Of a DNA stretch of 64,000 bases, positions 38,621 to 46,829 are shown one piece after another; within the stretch, counting starts at the first letter, position 1; each line of letters begins with the position of its first letter. The DNA comes from Flavobacteriaceae bacterium Ap0902 (GTDB taxonomy: Bacteria > Bacteroidota > Bacteroidia > Flavobacteriales > Weeksellaceae), in the NCBI GenBank assembly GCA_009835005.1, contig WTFG01000002.1, positions 186,001 through 250,000 of the forward strand, written 5' to 3'. A program made the position numbers and the translations under genes. The notes under the pieces were generated by a model, which saw only the letters and a program-made list of their open reading frames with translations, was not told the origin of the DNA and searched no databases.

Positions 38621-41218
38621 TTAAAATTCAAATGAAAGTCCTGCCCCTATAAATCCGGGGATTCTACGAGTTTTTTGAGTTTCAAGATAAGCATTGGTAT
38701 GGTTTGTACTGATAATATCATTTCCGTTAATATATAGAAAATTCTCGGCATTTATGAAGTATTTTATCTTTGATTTTTCTTTTTGATATGTAAGGTAATA
38801 ACTCATATTTAGATAATTATTCTTAAATTCTTGGGATTGATACATAAAATAAGAATGATCTAAATAAGCTGTAAATTCTTCTCCAATATTCAGTATAAAA
38901 TTTATTTCGGGAACCCATTGATTTACGGTTGTATTTATACCAAATTTTTCAGTTTGATTTTTGGTAGCTCGGTATGAAATCCCTATTTCATAATCATAAA
39001 ATCTTCTTTTGAAATTACTGCTCAAAGTAAAACCGCTGCGGATATTTGTATTTCTGCTATTATCAAGTGTATTATCACGGTAAAAAGGTGTCTCTATCAT
39101 ATTGTAACTTCCCTCCAGTTTGAGACGGTGCTTAATTTTTGACCAACGAAAATCAAAACTAATTTGGTTCGCCCATGAAAATCCACCATCAGCTCGTCGC
39201 AAAGTAGCATAATTGACCGATTGTAGAAATGAATTATCCTGTGTAATCACATCACCATATTGAGTATAAAAACTATTGATAAAAAGTGTAATTCCATGAT
39301 ATAGATTGAAATACAGGTAATTTAAAGCAAAATTATTTTGAAGTAGTTCTGTATTTTTTTTAACCAAAGAAGATAGATAATAATTCCTGAAACTCTCTGC
39401 ATATCCAATGGTGTTCAATTTGTTAATAGATGAAAAACCAACTTTTCTTGTGTAAACTCCCTCCAAATAATGTAGATCTTTTTTGAAATTATATTTTAGC
39501 CGAGCTTGTGGAAGAAAAAATAATTTATTTGCTTTCAAGTAATTTCGAACCTCCGTCTGAACACTATATTCCAGAGGCTTATCTTTTTGACGTAAACCTA
39601 TGTTCAAAAACGCATAAGCACGCTGAATTTCATCATTTGTTTTGGAAGTATTTTGAATATTCATTTTTTGCTGTAAATAGTTGTATCCCAAACTACCGGT
39701 TAGTATCCGTTGATTGATTTTTCGAGTATATTTAGCAAAAAGACCGTATTCGTTTTGGTGTTCATTCATCTCTTGTGAAAAAAAAGTATCTACTGCTCCA
39801 AAAAGAGGTGTATTTGCATTTATTTTCAACGGGTTTTCTGTTTCTTTTAACTCATGATAAGTATTAAAAGAGAGTAAGCTCACAGGACTTATTTTTTGAA
39901 TATAACTCAATTGCTGACCGAATGTATAATTATCGAAATTTCTCTTTTCTTCAAAAAACATTGTTTTAGAAAATATAGTATTTTGAATACTATCTATTTG
40001 ATTGGTAGTATTTTTGCTATAATTTAGTGTATAATTGAGTAATGCTTTTTCACCAAAATAATAATCAGAATTGATTTTGGATTGAATATTTAAGTTTCGC
40101 ATTTTTGTTTTTTGAGCGTCTTTCATCGAGATGTTTCCTTGATAAAAAGACTTTTTTGAAACTTTATCCTCATATATATTCGAGTGGTTTCCAATAACAT
40201 ATCCTGTTATCGTCCAATTTGGCAAAGGCTGATAAACAGTATTAATCGACAGGAATTGATTGTCTTTTTGAGCCACATCTTTTCGTTTCAAAAGAAATGA
40301 AGGTAAACTACTCGAAGAGATTACATTCTCAGCTTGGTTATTGTTGCGAATATCTGATTTTATACCACTATTCATCTCAATAAAATCAAAAACAGACATT
40401 GTTTCGGCTCCCGTATTATTGACATCGGCAATGGCACTAAGGCTAAATTTCTTGTTAAATTGAAACAAATTACTATGCAGACCATATCGATTTTTTATTC
40501 CTCCAAAAAGATCTACATCTCCTGTAATTCTACCAAAATATTCCTCTTTTATTTTAAGGTTCATTGCTGTACGATTACTTCCTTCAATATCTTTTACTGC
40601 GGAAAATTGTTCGAAATTTTGTATTAAATCAATTTCATCTAACATGTCAGCATTCATATTCTCCGTAGCAATTTTATGATTATCTCCAAATAACTTTTGA
40701 CCATTAACAAGCAAATCATCAACTACTTTTCCATTGACACGTATTTTCCCTCGTTCATCCACTTCTGCCCCAGGTAATTTGTTAATTATATCTTTGAGCT
40801 TTCGTTCATTACCGTCTGTCAATGCTTTTAGATTATATGAGAGTGTATCTCCCTTTTGACGAGCCAGTTTTGTCCTCCCTTGAATTACTACCTCACCTAA
40901 CTCAATAGCTGATTTTTCCAACTGTATTGTTTTCTTTATGGTACTAGCATCAGATAAGTTAATTTCTATCGTTTTTTTTTCATACCCCCAAAAATTGACG
41001 CTCAACATGTATTTTCCAAAATTTTCAGCTTTAATTGTGGCTATACCTTCAGCATTCGTAATAGTGTAAGTTACTACACTATCATCTTTTAATAACTGTA
41101 TTGTTGCTCCAGGTATAGCAGAATATTCTTCATCTATAACTGTAACTTCTATTTTTTGAGCTATACTAAAGGTTGATGTATATAAAAATAAAAATAATAG
41201 AGTATATCTGTAGAACAT
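38621..41218 (-). CDS. TonB-dependent receptor-like outer-membrane protein of a GLPGLI cluster
   Basis: 865 aa. The signal peptide MFYRYTLLFLFLYTSTFSIAQ is followed by a carboxypeptidase-regulatory-like domain (about 23-110, VTVIDEEYSAIPGATIQLL) and a plug-like region (ELGEVVIQGRTKLARQKGD, then GNERKLKDIINKLPGAEVDE). A long beta-barrel ends in IGAGLSFEF. There is no obvious TonB box, as is usual for this group. Such proteins are typically encoded with GLPGLI proteins, as here. The cluster sits between two copies of a gene fragment, so it may be a transferred cassette. Ligand unknown. Confidence 0.85.
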   Translation of the reverse strand: MFYRYTLLFLFLYTSTFSIAQKIEVTVIDEEYSAIPGATIQLLKDDSVVTYTITNAEGIATIKAENFGKYMLSVNFWGYEKKTIEINLSDASTIKKTIQLEKSAIELGEVVIQGRTKLARQKGDTLSYNLKALTDGNERKLKDIINKLPGAEVDERGKIRVNGKVVDDLLVNGQKLFGDNHKIATENMNADMLDEIDLIQNFEQFSAVKDIEGSNRTAMNLKIKEEYFGRITGDVDLFGGIKNRYGLHSNLFQFNKKFSLSAIADVNNTGAETMSVFDFIEMNSGIKSDIRNNNQAENVISSSSLPSFLLKRKDVAQKDNQFLSINTVYQPLPNWTITGYVIGNHSNIYEDKVSKKSFYQGNISMKDAQKTKMRNLNIQSKINSDYYFGEKALLNYTLNYSKNTTNQIDSIQNTIFSKTMFFEEKRNFDNYTFGQQLSYIQKISPVSLLSFNTYHELKETENPLKINANTPLFGAVDTFFSQEMNEHQNEYGLFAKYTRKINQRILTGSLGYNYLQQKMNIQNTSKTNDEIQRAYAFLNIGLRQKDKPLEYSVQTEVRNYLKANKLFFLPQARLKYNFKKDLHYLEGVYTRKVGFSSINKLNTIGYAESFRNYYLSSLVKKNTELLQNNFALNYLYFNLYHGITLFINSFYTQYGDVITQDNSFLQSVNYATLRRADGGFSWANQISFDFRWSKIKHRLKLEGSYNMIETPFYRDNTLDNSRNTNIRSGFTLSSNFKRRFYDYEIGISYRATKNQTEKFGINTTVNQWVPEINFILNIGEEFTAYLDHSYFMYQSQEFKNNYLNMSYYLTYQKEKSKIKYFINAENFLYINGNDIISTNHTNAYLETQKTRRIPGFIGAGLSFEF

Positions 41219-41251
41219 AGTAAGAGTTATTAGTTAAGAACAGATTTATAC

Positions 41252-42007
41252 TTATCTTTTGGTAGCTGCACTCATTGCCTCAATTTTTTCTTTTCTAATT
41301 TGATAAAATTTATCGCGACTAACTTTTTTACCTTTTGCCAGAGGCTTTTCAATGGATATTTTTTCTTTTAGTCCTTCAACAGAGATAGCTTTATATTCAA
41401 AGTCATTATCTGTCATCTTAACAATAAGACCAGGTAAACCATTATAAAACTCAAGACCTATTGATATGGGTATGTCTTCAGCATACCAAGCTATTATATC
41501 TGCACCATTGTAAGAGGTAAATGCCTTTTTACAATCAAAGTTCCCTATTTTTTTGGTTTCATCAATTAATTTCCAATCAAAATTAGCTATCTTATCCTCT
41601 ATATAAAAGTCCTTGTCAAAAAAAGTTTGTCTTTCTAAATATTCTTTTGTGCTATAATTTTGATAAACTCCTTGTCGTTTATTTTTAGATTTTATAACCT
41701 TTATATTTTAAGATGATTTTTCTTCTTGGGGTGTTAAGTCTTTTTTTTCAGCCTCTAATTCTGTTTCATTCATAATTTTGTAAAAAGAAATTCCATCTCG
41801 TATCTTTAATGAAAAATAAACAGGTTTGCTGTATTGTTTTTTAATTTGCGCTCGAATTGCTTTATTAGGTTTTTTTTGTAACTGATCTTCCAACTGATCT
41901 TCCAAATTAGGAATTACTTCTTAAATAACTTTTACATTCTGTGCTTGCATTGAACCTGTTATTAGCATCAAAAGAATAATTAAATATAAATTTTTAATTT
42001 GTCTCAT
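41252..42007 (-). pseudogene. GLPGLI family protein with two in-frame TAA codons
   Basis: A single frame of 252 codons runs from ATG at 42007 to TAA at 41252. It begins with signal peptide MRQIKNLYLIILLMLITGSM and contains FYNGLPGLIVKM and DWKLIDETKKIGNFDCKKAF, parallel to the intact paralogue next door. TAA codons interrupt it at 41923-41921 (codon 29, just after the signal peptide) and at 41710-41708. There is no frameshift, so only the two nonsense codons break it. Recent pseudogenisation is the simplest reading. Confidence 0.8.
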
Positions 42008-42115
42008 TGATCAAAAAATTATTATTAATTAAAATTAAAACACATTATATACTTGTAATAAGTAAATATAAAAATTACTTTTATCATACAAGTCAAACCT
42101 TGGAAAAAAATAAGC

Positions 42116-42829
42116 TTAATTTCTAAACCTACCTTGCTTTAAAGCATTAATTTTTTCTTCTTTAATTCTTTTAAATTCTTCTAAAGTTGTAATATTTCCT
42201 TCATTAGGAATAGTCAGCTCTATATTAGAATTTAATTTATGGATAGATATTGCTTTAAAATTTAAATCTTTAGTAGATAGTAAGACGATAAGTCCAGGAA
42301 GTCCTTTATAATATCTTGGACCTAACGGTAACGGAATACTTTCTGTATACCAAGCTGTTATTTCTGTACCTTCAAAATCAGCCGTTGCTTTTTTACATTC
42401 AAAATTTTCAATTTTCTTCGTTTCATTTGTTAGCTTCCAATCTATTTGAGGAACCTTATCTTTAATTAAAAATGATTTACCTAAAAGATTGGTACCCTCT
42501 ATTAATTCATTCTTATTATGGTCAATGTAAATACCTTGATTGTTAGTTCCAACTGTGAATTTCTTAGACTCTGAAGAACCATTTGCTTTAATATCAAATA
42601 AATTATCTTTTTCACTTTTCGAAGGCCCTTCTTCCCTGTAGAGACTTGTATTATTCTGATAGTATAGATTATAATATATAGGTTTAGACAGGTGAGCTGA
42701 TACTCGTTTTCGAGTGTCCTTGTCTTTTATATTTTTCAATTGATTTTCTACATTTGCAGTTTGTTCGTAAGTGATCACTTGTGCTTGTAACCCTATGGAT
42801 ACCAGCAATAATACATATAGAAGTTTCAT
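42116..42829 (-). CDS. GLPGLI family protein
   Basis: 237 aa, exported (signal MKLLYVLLLVSIGLQAQ). The family motif GLPGLI is at residues 176-181 inside RYYKGLPGLIVLLSTKDLNF. The preceding IPQIDW-like KVPQIDWKLTNETKKIENFE and the AWYTESIPLPLGP stretch are also conserved in the family. GLPGLI proteins are periplasmic proteins of unknown role that accompany TonB-like outer-membrane proteins. Here the order is small protein, intact GLPGLI, broken GLPGLI, receptor-like protein, all leftward. Confidence 0.9.
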   Translation of the reverse strand: MKLLYVLLLVSIGLQAQVITYEQTANVENQLKNIKDKDTRKRVSAHLSKPIYYNLYYQNNTSLYREEGPSKSEKDNLFDIKANGSSESKKFTVGTNNQGIYIDHNKNELIEGTNLLGKSFLIKDKVPQIDWKLTNETKKIENFECKKATADFEGTEITAWYTESIPLPLGPRYYKGLPGLIVLLSTKDLNFKAISIHKLNSNIELTIPNEGNITTLEEFKRIKEEKINALKQGRFRN

Positions 42830-42911
42830 AATGTTTGATTTTAATTATTTTATAAATAAAATCGTTCATATTTACAAAGAAAATATGAACGATTTATAAG
42901 TTTATTATAGA

Positions 42912-43193
42912 TTAATCTGCCTCTACATAAACATGATAAGTTCCAATATAAACACCATCTACATATACGTCAAAAAGACCTAAGTAAACTAATCTAGCTA
43001 CTTTTAAAGGGCTATCTTCTAATGTCTCTTCAAGTAAATAATTACTAGAATTTAATTGGTCAAAATTTGAAAATTCCAATGTTTGGACATTTTCTACTTC
43101 GCTAGTGACTGATGAATTGATAGTCACATTTTCGTTTGCAAAAGCAAACATTCCTGTTAGCAAAAATGCTAATGTAAATAAAAAATTTTTTAT
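42912..43193 (-). CDS. small exported protein with an ATA codon where ATG is expected
   Basis: About 93 aa. Reading from 43193 the frame gives (ATA)KNFLFTLAFLLTGMFAFANE, a complete signal peptide whose start codon is ATA instead of ATG. The first conventional alternative, a TTG at 43163, would remove most of the signal. The mature part is acidic, ending LGLFDVYVDGVYIGTYHVYV, with no family I recognise. It is the first gene of the GLPGLI cluster. It could be a decayed gene or a real case of a rare start; the rest of the frame is intact. Confidence 0.55.
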   Translation of the reverse strand: MKNFLFTLAFLLTGMFAFANENVTINSSVTSEVENVQTLEFSNFDQLNSSNYLLEETLEDSPLKVARLVYLGLFDVYVDGVYIGTYHVYVEAD

Positions 43194-43300
43194 GTTTTAA
43201 TAATTTTTAAAGTTAATAAATGAATTTAATTAAACGATTATTGCAATAACTTGAAACGAATATAAAATAATTTTATTTAAAAACTAAATAAATAATCAAA

Positions 43301-43328
43301 TTGACAAAATATTAACTATTTATATTTG
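43301..43328 (+). promoter_or_regulatory. orphan consensus promoter pointing right
   Basis: TTG (43301-43303), 17 nt, TATATTTG (43321-43328): a perfect match to the Bacteroidetes promoter. Downstream there is no + strand gene, only the antisense of the gene fragment at 43382-43640. Confidence 0.65.
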
Positions 43329-43381
43329 TATATAAATTACCTGTAGCCTGTATAAACGAAATTCATCGGCAGCAGGATAGA

Positions 43382-43640
43382 CTATACGAAATCCCCAATA
43401 TCAAAGTCCTCTTTACTTTTGGGACTTTTTAAATCCCTATCTAATAGTTGAGAAACTCGTTGCCTAGCTTGTGGCAATACTTTTTCAATTTCGCTTAGTA
43501 ATTCGGTATCACTGAGTTTTTTGGCTATTGAGGTAGCCTGTTGTTCTTCCTCTTTATCCAGTTCTTTCTTTGTTAATAAAGGCTCTACCTGTGCTAATTC
43601 TTCAAAGGATAATCTTGTGGCAAAATCAGAGTAGTAGCAT
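43382..43640 (-). pseudogene. gene 3' end, direct-repeat copy 2 (longer)
   Basis: Minus-strand frame: SDFATRLSFEELAQVEPLL, then TKKELDKEEEQQATSIAKKL and the shared VLPQARQRVSQLLDRDLKS, ending GDFV and TAG. A stop lies upstream at about 43642, with no start codon. The last 50 or so codons repeat those at 38378. Parent gene unknown; likely part of a mobile element. Confidence 0.65.
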
Positions 43641-43683
43641 TATTTGTTAAATAATAAAAAACAATGAGTAAAGCAATTCACAA
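43621..43683 (+). repeat. 63-bp direct repeat, copy 1
   Basis: Identical over 63 bp to 46466-46528. It runs from CAAAATCAGAGTAGTAGCAT to ATGAGTAAAGCAATTCACAA. Here the last bases merge into a CRISPR spacer; in the other copy they begin an intact ORF. Confidence 0.9.
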
Positions 43684-43822
43684 CTAACATTCTCTTCAGA
43701 ATTTGTAAGTACTGGTTGTCAATGATCAGTTAAAAATACAATTTTTGAAATCGACGCAAGGAGATTCACGAATACCTATAAATATAAAATAATAAAGAAT
43801 AATGAGTAAAGCTATTCACAAC
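43670..43822 (-). CRISPR. relict CRISPR mini-array
   Basis: AAAGCAATTCACAAC (repeat end with one change), a 30-nt spacer (43685-43714), then a repeat half GTTGTCAATGATCAGTTAAA with the same 60-bp insertion (43751-43810) and the repeat end GCTATTCACAAC. It lies 5.6 kb right of the main array and shares its insertion, so it was once part of it. Confidence 0.85.
43751..43810 (+). repeat. 60-bp insertion, copy 3
   Basis: One base different from the copies at 37706 and 37843 (AATAATAAAG instead of AATAAAAAAG). Confidence 0.9.
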
Positions 43823-43896
43823 TTTCAACACTACAATGGGTAGATTCTGTGAAATACAATAAAGAGGAGCGTGAATTAAAAAAGCAAAATTGAAAA

Positions 43897-43978
43897 TAAG
43901 CGTAAGACAAGACTCGAACTTGACAATATAATCGGAGTAAAACTCCAATCCCCGCTTCCTATGCGACCATTTACGCTT
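43897..43978 (-). tRNA. tRNA-like sequence, probably degenerate
   Basis: Minus strand: the ends AAGCGTA / TACGCTT pair; an anticodon-like arm TTGGA-GTTTTAC-TCCGA would expose TTT (Lys); a T-arm-like CAAG-TTCGAGT-CTTG has the canonical TTCGA loop. The D-arm is irregular (CGC / GCG around ATAGGAA) and spacing is too long for a standard tRNA. It is either an element-borne or decayed tRNA, or an attachment-site relic. Confidence 0.4.
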
Positions 43979-44003
43979 ATATATAATATAACTTTATAAA
44001 GTA

Positions 44004-44140
44004 GAAGTAACTGTCTCAAAAACATAGAAAAAAATTCATTCTGAACATAATTCAAAATTTTATCATTTTTAACCACTTTATGATGAAACCCTAAAATAAA
44101 TTCACATTGGCAAAAGCGGTGTTTTGAGATAGCTACTTGT
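44004..44140. repeat. MITE-like inverted-repeat element, copy 4
   Basis: Ends AAGTAACTGTCTCAAAA and the complement of TTTTGAGATAGCTACTT pair as inverted repeats; the core has TTCATTCTGAACATAATTC and GGCAAAAGCGGTGTTTTGAG, as in the copies at 18966 and 22455. This copy lies in accessory DNA; the others are in core DNA. Confidence 0.75.
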
Positions 44141-44256
44141 AGGACATGGCAGGAATCACTTCCTAATCCTTCTCCTAATACAAATATATAACTTTTTAAT
44201 TGAGTTCAAATGGCATCTGCTATGAATACTCATAAAAAATCTCGTATAGGCTGGTA

Positions 44257-44628
44257 TCAAGGTGTAAAAACCTCTGTGATCTCTCCGAGCGCATAATCTA
44301 TGACAGCCGCCAGATATACTTCTCCTTTTTCATTTTCTAATTCTATAAACTCATCATTTTCGTCTGTCAAAAGAATAACTTCAGCATTTTCCACTTTTAC
44401 AATCATATAGGGTCTCTTTCCGCTATATGCTCCTGTAAGTAGTTTTATCTCATCGTATCTCACAGGCACAATACCATTTTCATCTTCTATCACATAGCCC
44501 TCGTCATCTACTTCGCAATATTTCTTTAAATTACTGGGTCTGATCTCACGGGTTTCTACTTTCTTCTCCCCAGATAAAATGGCATCAAAATAAACTTGTT
44601 TAATATTTAATGTAAGTCTTTTACTCAT
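44257..44628 (-). CDS. ASCH domain protein
   Basis: 123 aa, soluble. The ASCH fold (PUA-related, predicted RNA or modified-nucleotide binding) is indicated by LNIKQVYFDAILSGEKKVET followed by REIRP, the usual G-E-K-x-x-E-x-R motif at the start of the domain, and by RPYMIVKVENAEVIL in the middle. ASCH proteins are common on mobile DNA and may act on RNA or nucleotides. It stands alone between the inverted-repeat element and the first small-RNA module. Specific role unknown. Confidence 0.8.
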   Translation of the reverse strand: MSKRLTLNIKQVYFDAILSGEKKVETREIRPSNLKKYCEVDDEGYVIEDENGIVPVRYDEIKLLTGAYSGKRPYMIVKVENAEVILLTDENDEFIELENEKGEVYLAAVIDYALGEITEVFTP

Positions 44629-44726
44629 AACTTAATTTTGATTAATTTAATTATTTTTAAACTATATAGGCAATATAATTGAATATTACATTTAAACCTC
44701 AGAAAAGCTGATAATTCTTAATCAAA

Positions 44727-44808
44727 AGAGCGATAATTTATTACTCCTAGAACTATGGAGGCAATAATTAAACGAAAAAAGGCTATAATACTAAACATTT
44801 AAATGGTG
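44727..44808 (+). pseudogene. decayed copy A of the small 54-aa gene
   Basis: GAGCGATAATTTATTACTCCTAGAAC matches GAGCGATACTTTCTTGCCCC of the intact gene at 46509, then ATGGAGGCAATAATTAAACG gives MEAIIKRKKAIILNI and a stop. An in-frame TAA replaces the Tyr codon and no start region is present. It is followed by a GATTAAA-type hairpin and a small-RNA promoter, as in the other two modules. Confidence 0.6.
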
Positions 44809-44839
44809 ATTAAACTATGTTTAAACGCCTTATTATCGT

Positions 44840-44866
44840 TGGTTTAGAAATTGTTTGTATATTTGT
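44840..44866 (+). promoter_or_regulatory. promoter of small RNA A
   Basis: TTG (44840-44842), 16 nt, TATATTTG (44859-44866). The -7 box is perfect; spacing is one short of the usual minimum. Confidence 0.65.
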
Positions 44867-44870
44867 ATCG

Positions 44871-44935
44871 GTGAGGGGAACACTACCCCACACCTCCCAA
44901 AGAGGATTGATTTGAAATATAATCAATCCTTTTTG
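44871..44935 (+). ncRNA. predicted small RNA A
   Basis: About 65 nt. A GC-rich hairpin GTGAGGGG / ACCCCAC (44872-44892) is followed by ACACCTCCC, similar to an anti-Shine-Dalgarno sequence, and then a strong terminator hairpin AGGATTGATT / AATCAATCCT with a T-run (44904-44935). Promoter and terminator are both clear and no ORF fits between them. Function unknown. Confidence 0.65.
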
Positions 44936-45027
44936 CTTTTTAAATTAAATTCATCCGATAATATTTCAGCCCTAGTAAAGGTTTGGTCTTGTGAGTTTTT
45001 TAAAATTCTTAATTTTATTACAATAAA
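44936..45027. other. intergenic stretch without recognisable feature
   Basis: AT-rich; no ORF, hairpin or repeat I can support. Confidence 0.4.
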
Positions 45028-45180
45028 TTATCGCAATACAATCTTGTTACATAAAGGTTTCAATGTATAAACTTTGGTGATAGCACTTTTATCAAAGATC
45101 TTCCCACTCTGTGCAGCATTGTTTTTGAATTCTATCTTCAACGTACCCTCTGGTATGTGCTTAGTTGGTATACATGAACT
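45028..45180 (-). pseudogene. gene 3' fragment next to a relict repeat
   Basis: Minus-strand frame: PTKHIPEGTLKIEFKNNAAQ, then SGKIFDKSAITKVYTLKPLC and NKIVLR followed by TAA at 45028. About 50 codons with no start. Its 5' end stops exactly where the relict repeat (45181) begins, so it was cut by the same rearrangement. Family not recognised. Confidence 0.5.
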
Positions 45181-45210
45181 TTGTCAATGATCAGTTAAAA
45201 ATACAATTTT
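45181..45210 (-). CRISPR. relict half of a CRISPR repeat
   Basis: TTGTCAATGATCAGTTAAAA followed by ATACAATTTT matches repeat positions 2-31 with the same GG-to-AG change seen in the mini-array at 43715. The second half is missing. Confidence 0.85.
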
Positions 45211-45319
45211 CAATTATATAATCACTGCAATAGGAGGTATCCATCATCAGATATTTTTAATGAAACAAGCTAGAAAAATTAAATCTGAATATGCTTGGTC
45301 ATTCTTCAACCAGAATTAA

Positions 45320-46399
45320 TTATCTAATAAATTTAAAAGTTTGGTTGTTATCTAATTTTAGAATATATACTCCAGACTTCAAAGCCTGTACATTAATCCA
45401 ATCCCTATTAGAAATTGATCCTTTTAAAACTTGTGTTCCGAGCATATCATAAACGATATAATTTGTTTCACCATCTAATCCAACTAAAGCTATTTGATTT
45501 TTATGTGCATTTGAATAAAGTTGAATATTCTTGAAATTACCAATATCATTTACAGCCATATTGGATAGATCAAAACGGCTTAATCTTCCCGGCTCTTCTT
45601 CTGTTCCCCATTCGACGATATACAATTCATTTTCTGCTACGCCTATTCCAGTGGGTAAATTCATATTTATAATGACATCTTCTAATTCGGGATTAACTTC
45701 AGTCAAATTTAATCGCGAAATTTTTCCAGGCGCTTCTTCATCTGGATTTTCTTGAGAAGAGCCAGTAAATTCTGCAATATATAAATAATCACCTAACACT
45801 TCTATATCCCAAGGTTCTGATACACCTTCAAAATACGTACTTAAACCATCATCACCTGTGAGATCTAATCTACTAATTCTGTTATAATAAAACTCTGCTA
45901 TATATAGATCATCATTGCGTACAGCTAATCCAGACGGGTAATCTAAATTTGGAATAACAGTTTCAAGAGTAGGATTATCAGAGGTAATATCAACACGCGT
46001 AATTCTTGACACGTCAGAGATATAAATGTAGTTGTTATGATATGCCAAATCCAATGGTGATTCAAGTCCATTGACTATAAGTTCTCTCCTTGGTTCTCCG
46101 TTTTCAAATCTTAATCGGTTCAATCCTCCATTATCCGTGGCTAAAAAATATATATCTCCGTCTACATTTAAAATAGATGAAATACCACTTGCATCAATCA
46201 CAGGGTTGATAGTCGGATTATCAGCTTCGGGATCCACTGAGACGATTCTATTAGCATAATATTCTGCTATATAAAGTTGGTTACCAATTGGTTCTACGCC
46301 TGTAGGATTCCATAGTCCAGTTAATATTGTAGTACTTTGTCCAAAAGTGTAACTGGAAAGAAGCCCTAATAAAATTGTAAAAGAATAAATATGTTTCAT
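45320..46399 (-). CDS. secreted beta-propeller (NHL/SMP-30-like) protein with T9SS C-terminal domain
   Basis: About 359 aa from the ATG at 46399; a longer frame to 46468 exists, but this start gives signal MKHIYSFTILLGLLSSYTFG. Five or six repeats of a propeller blade follow the pattern GNQLYIAEYYANRIVSVD, NDDLYIAEFYYNRISRLD and GDYLYIAEFTGSS. The last 70 residues (IQLYSNAHKNQIALVGLDGE, then VYDMLGTQVLKG and GVYILKLDNN) are a type A T9SS sorting domain, so the protein is exported across the outer membrane. Function of the propeller is not known; binding or lactonase-like activity is possible. Confidence 0.85.
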   Translation of the reverse strand: MKHIYSFTILLGLLSSYTFGQSTTILTGLWNPTGVEPIGNQLYIAEYYANRIVSVDPEADNPTINPVIDASGISSILNVDGDIYFLATDNGGLNRLRFENGEPRRELIVNGLESPLDLAYHNNYIYISDVSRITRVDITSDNPTLETVIPNLDYPSGLAVRNDDLYIAEFYYNRISRLDLTGDDGLSTYFEGVSEPWDIEVLGDYLYIAEFTGSSQENPDEEAPGKISRLNLTEVNPELEDVIINMNLPTGIGVAENELYIVEWGTEEEPGRLSRFDLSNMAVNDIGNFKNIQLYSNAHKNQIALVGLDGETNYIVYDMLGTQVLKGSISNRDWINVQALKSGVYILKLDNNQTFKFIR

Positions 46400-46465
46400 C
46401 TGTATATATTTTGTTTTCCCTAAGTTAATACATTTAAACATAATCCACAAAATATAATACGCACT

Positions 46466-46528
46466 CAAAATCAGAGTAGTAGCATTATTTGTTAAATAAT
46501 AAAAAACAATGAGTAAAGCAATTCACAA
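46466..46528 (+). repeat. 63-bp direct repeat, copy 2
   Basis: Identical to 43621-43683. It ends inside codon 7 of the small ORF at 46509, and its last 15 bases differ from the CRISPR repeat end by one or two bases. Confidence 0.9.
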
Positions 46529-46673
46529 TAAGATTTATCTCCGTCATGGACTATATAAATTGGTAGAAAAACACCAAGAATGGCGTGTTGATGCTATCAT
46601 ATCTAAGATAGAAGAGCGATACTTTCTTGCCCCTAGAACCATAGAGGCAATTATTAAGCGGGCTACATATTAA
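46509..46673 (+). CDS. 54-aa protein, possible helix-turn-helix, intact copy B
   Basis: ATG at 46509 to TAA at 46671-46673. The sequence is MSKAIHNKIYLRHGLYKLVE, then KHQEWRVDAIISKIEERYFL and APRTIEAIIKRATY. The EERYFLAPRTIEAIIKR part reads as a helix-turn-helix recognition segment. Two decayed homologous stretches (44727 and 47130) show that this is a real gene family. A GATTAAA/TTTAATC hairpin follows, then a consensus -7 box and a predicted small RNA. No known family comes to mind. Its first codons (ATGAGTAAAGCAATTCACAA) coincide with the junction found inside the CRISPR repeats. Confidence 0.65.
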   Translation: MSKAIHNKIYLRHGLYKLVEKHQEWRVDAIISKIEERYFLAPRTIEAIIKRATY

Positions 46674-46735
46674 ACATAAAAAAAGACGATTAAACATAAT
46701 TTAATCACTTTTCTTAGTCGTATTAAAATTATTTG

Positions 46736-46743
46736 TAAATTTG
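46736..46743 (+). promoter_or_regulatory. -7 box of small RNA B
   Basis: TAAATTTG, a full TAnnTTTG match, in the same position relative to the upstream hairpin as in module A. The -33 TTG is not clear. Confidence 0.5.
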
Positions 46744-46747
46744 AAGT

Positions 46748-46815
46748 GTAAATGACCTTTTAAAGCAGCTTTGGATTGCAGTTTTAAAGTGATGTTTTTT
46801 AAGGTTATTTCTTTT
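46748..46815 (+). ncRNA. predicted small RNA B
   Basis: A closing stem AATGACCTT / AAGGTTATT (46751-46759 with 46801-46809, one G-U) is followed by TTCTTTT. The interior holds TTTGGATTGCAGTTTT, whose core TTGGATTG(C/T)AGTT recurs in RNA C. About 68 nt, no ORF. Confidence 0.5.
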
Positions 46816-46829
46816 CTGTTACATTTTGT

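Noticed and set aside
42684-42869. 61-codon frame overlapping the GLPGLI gene start
   Set aside because: Out of frame with a well-supported gene with signal peptide; shadow.
44855-45070. 71-codon + strand ORF across small RNA A
   Set aside because: It crosses a promoter, hairpin and terminator and has no family resemblance or sensible start; the RNA explains the DNA better.
46398-46468. Longer N-terminus of the T9SS propeller protein
   Set aside because: It would place 23 residues before the signal peptide and overlap the 63-bp direct repeat; the ATG at 46399 fits export.
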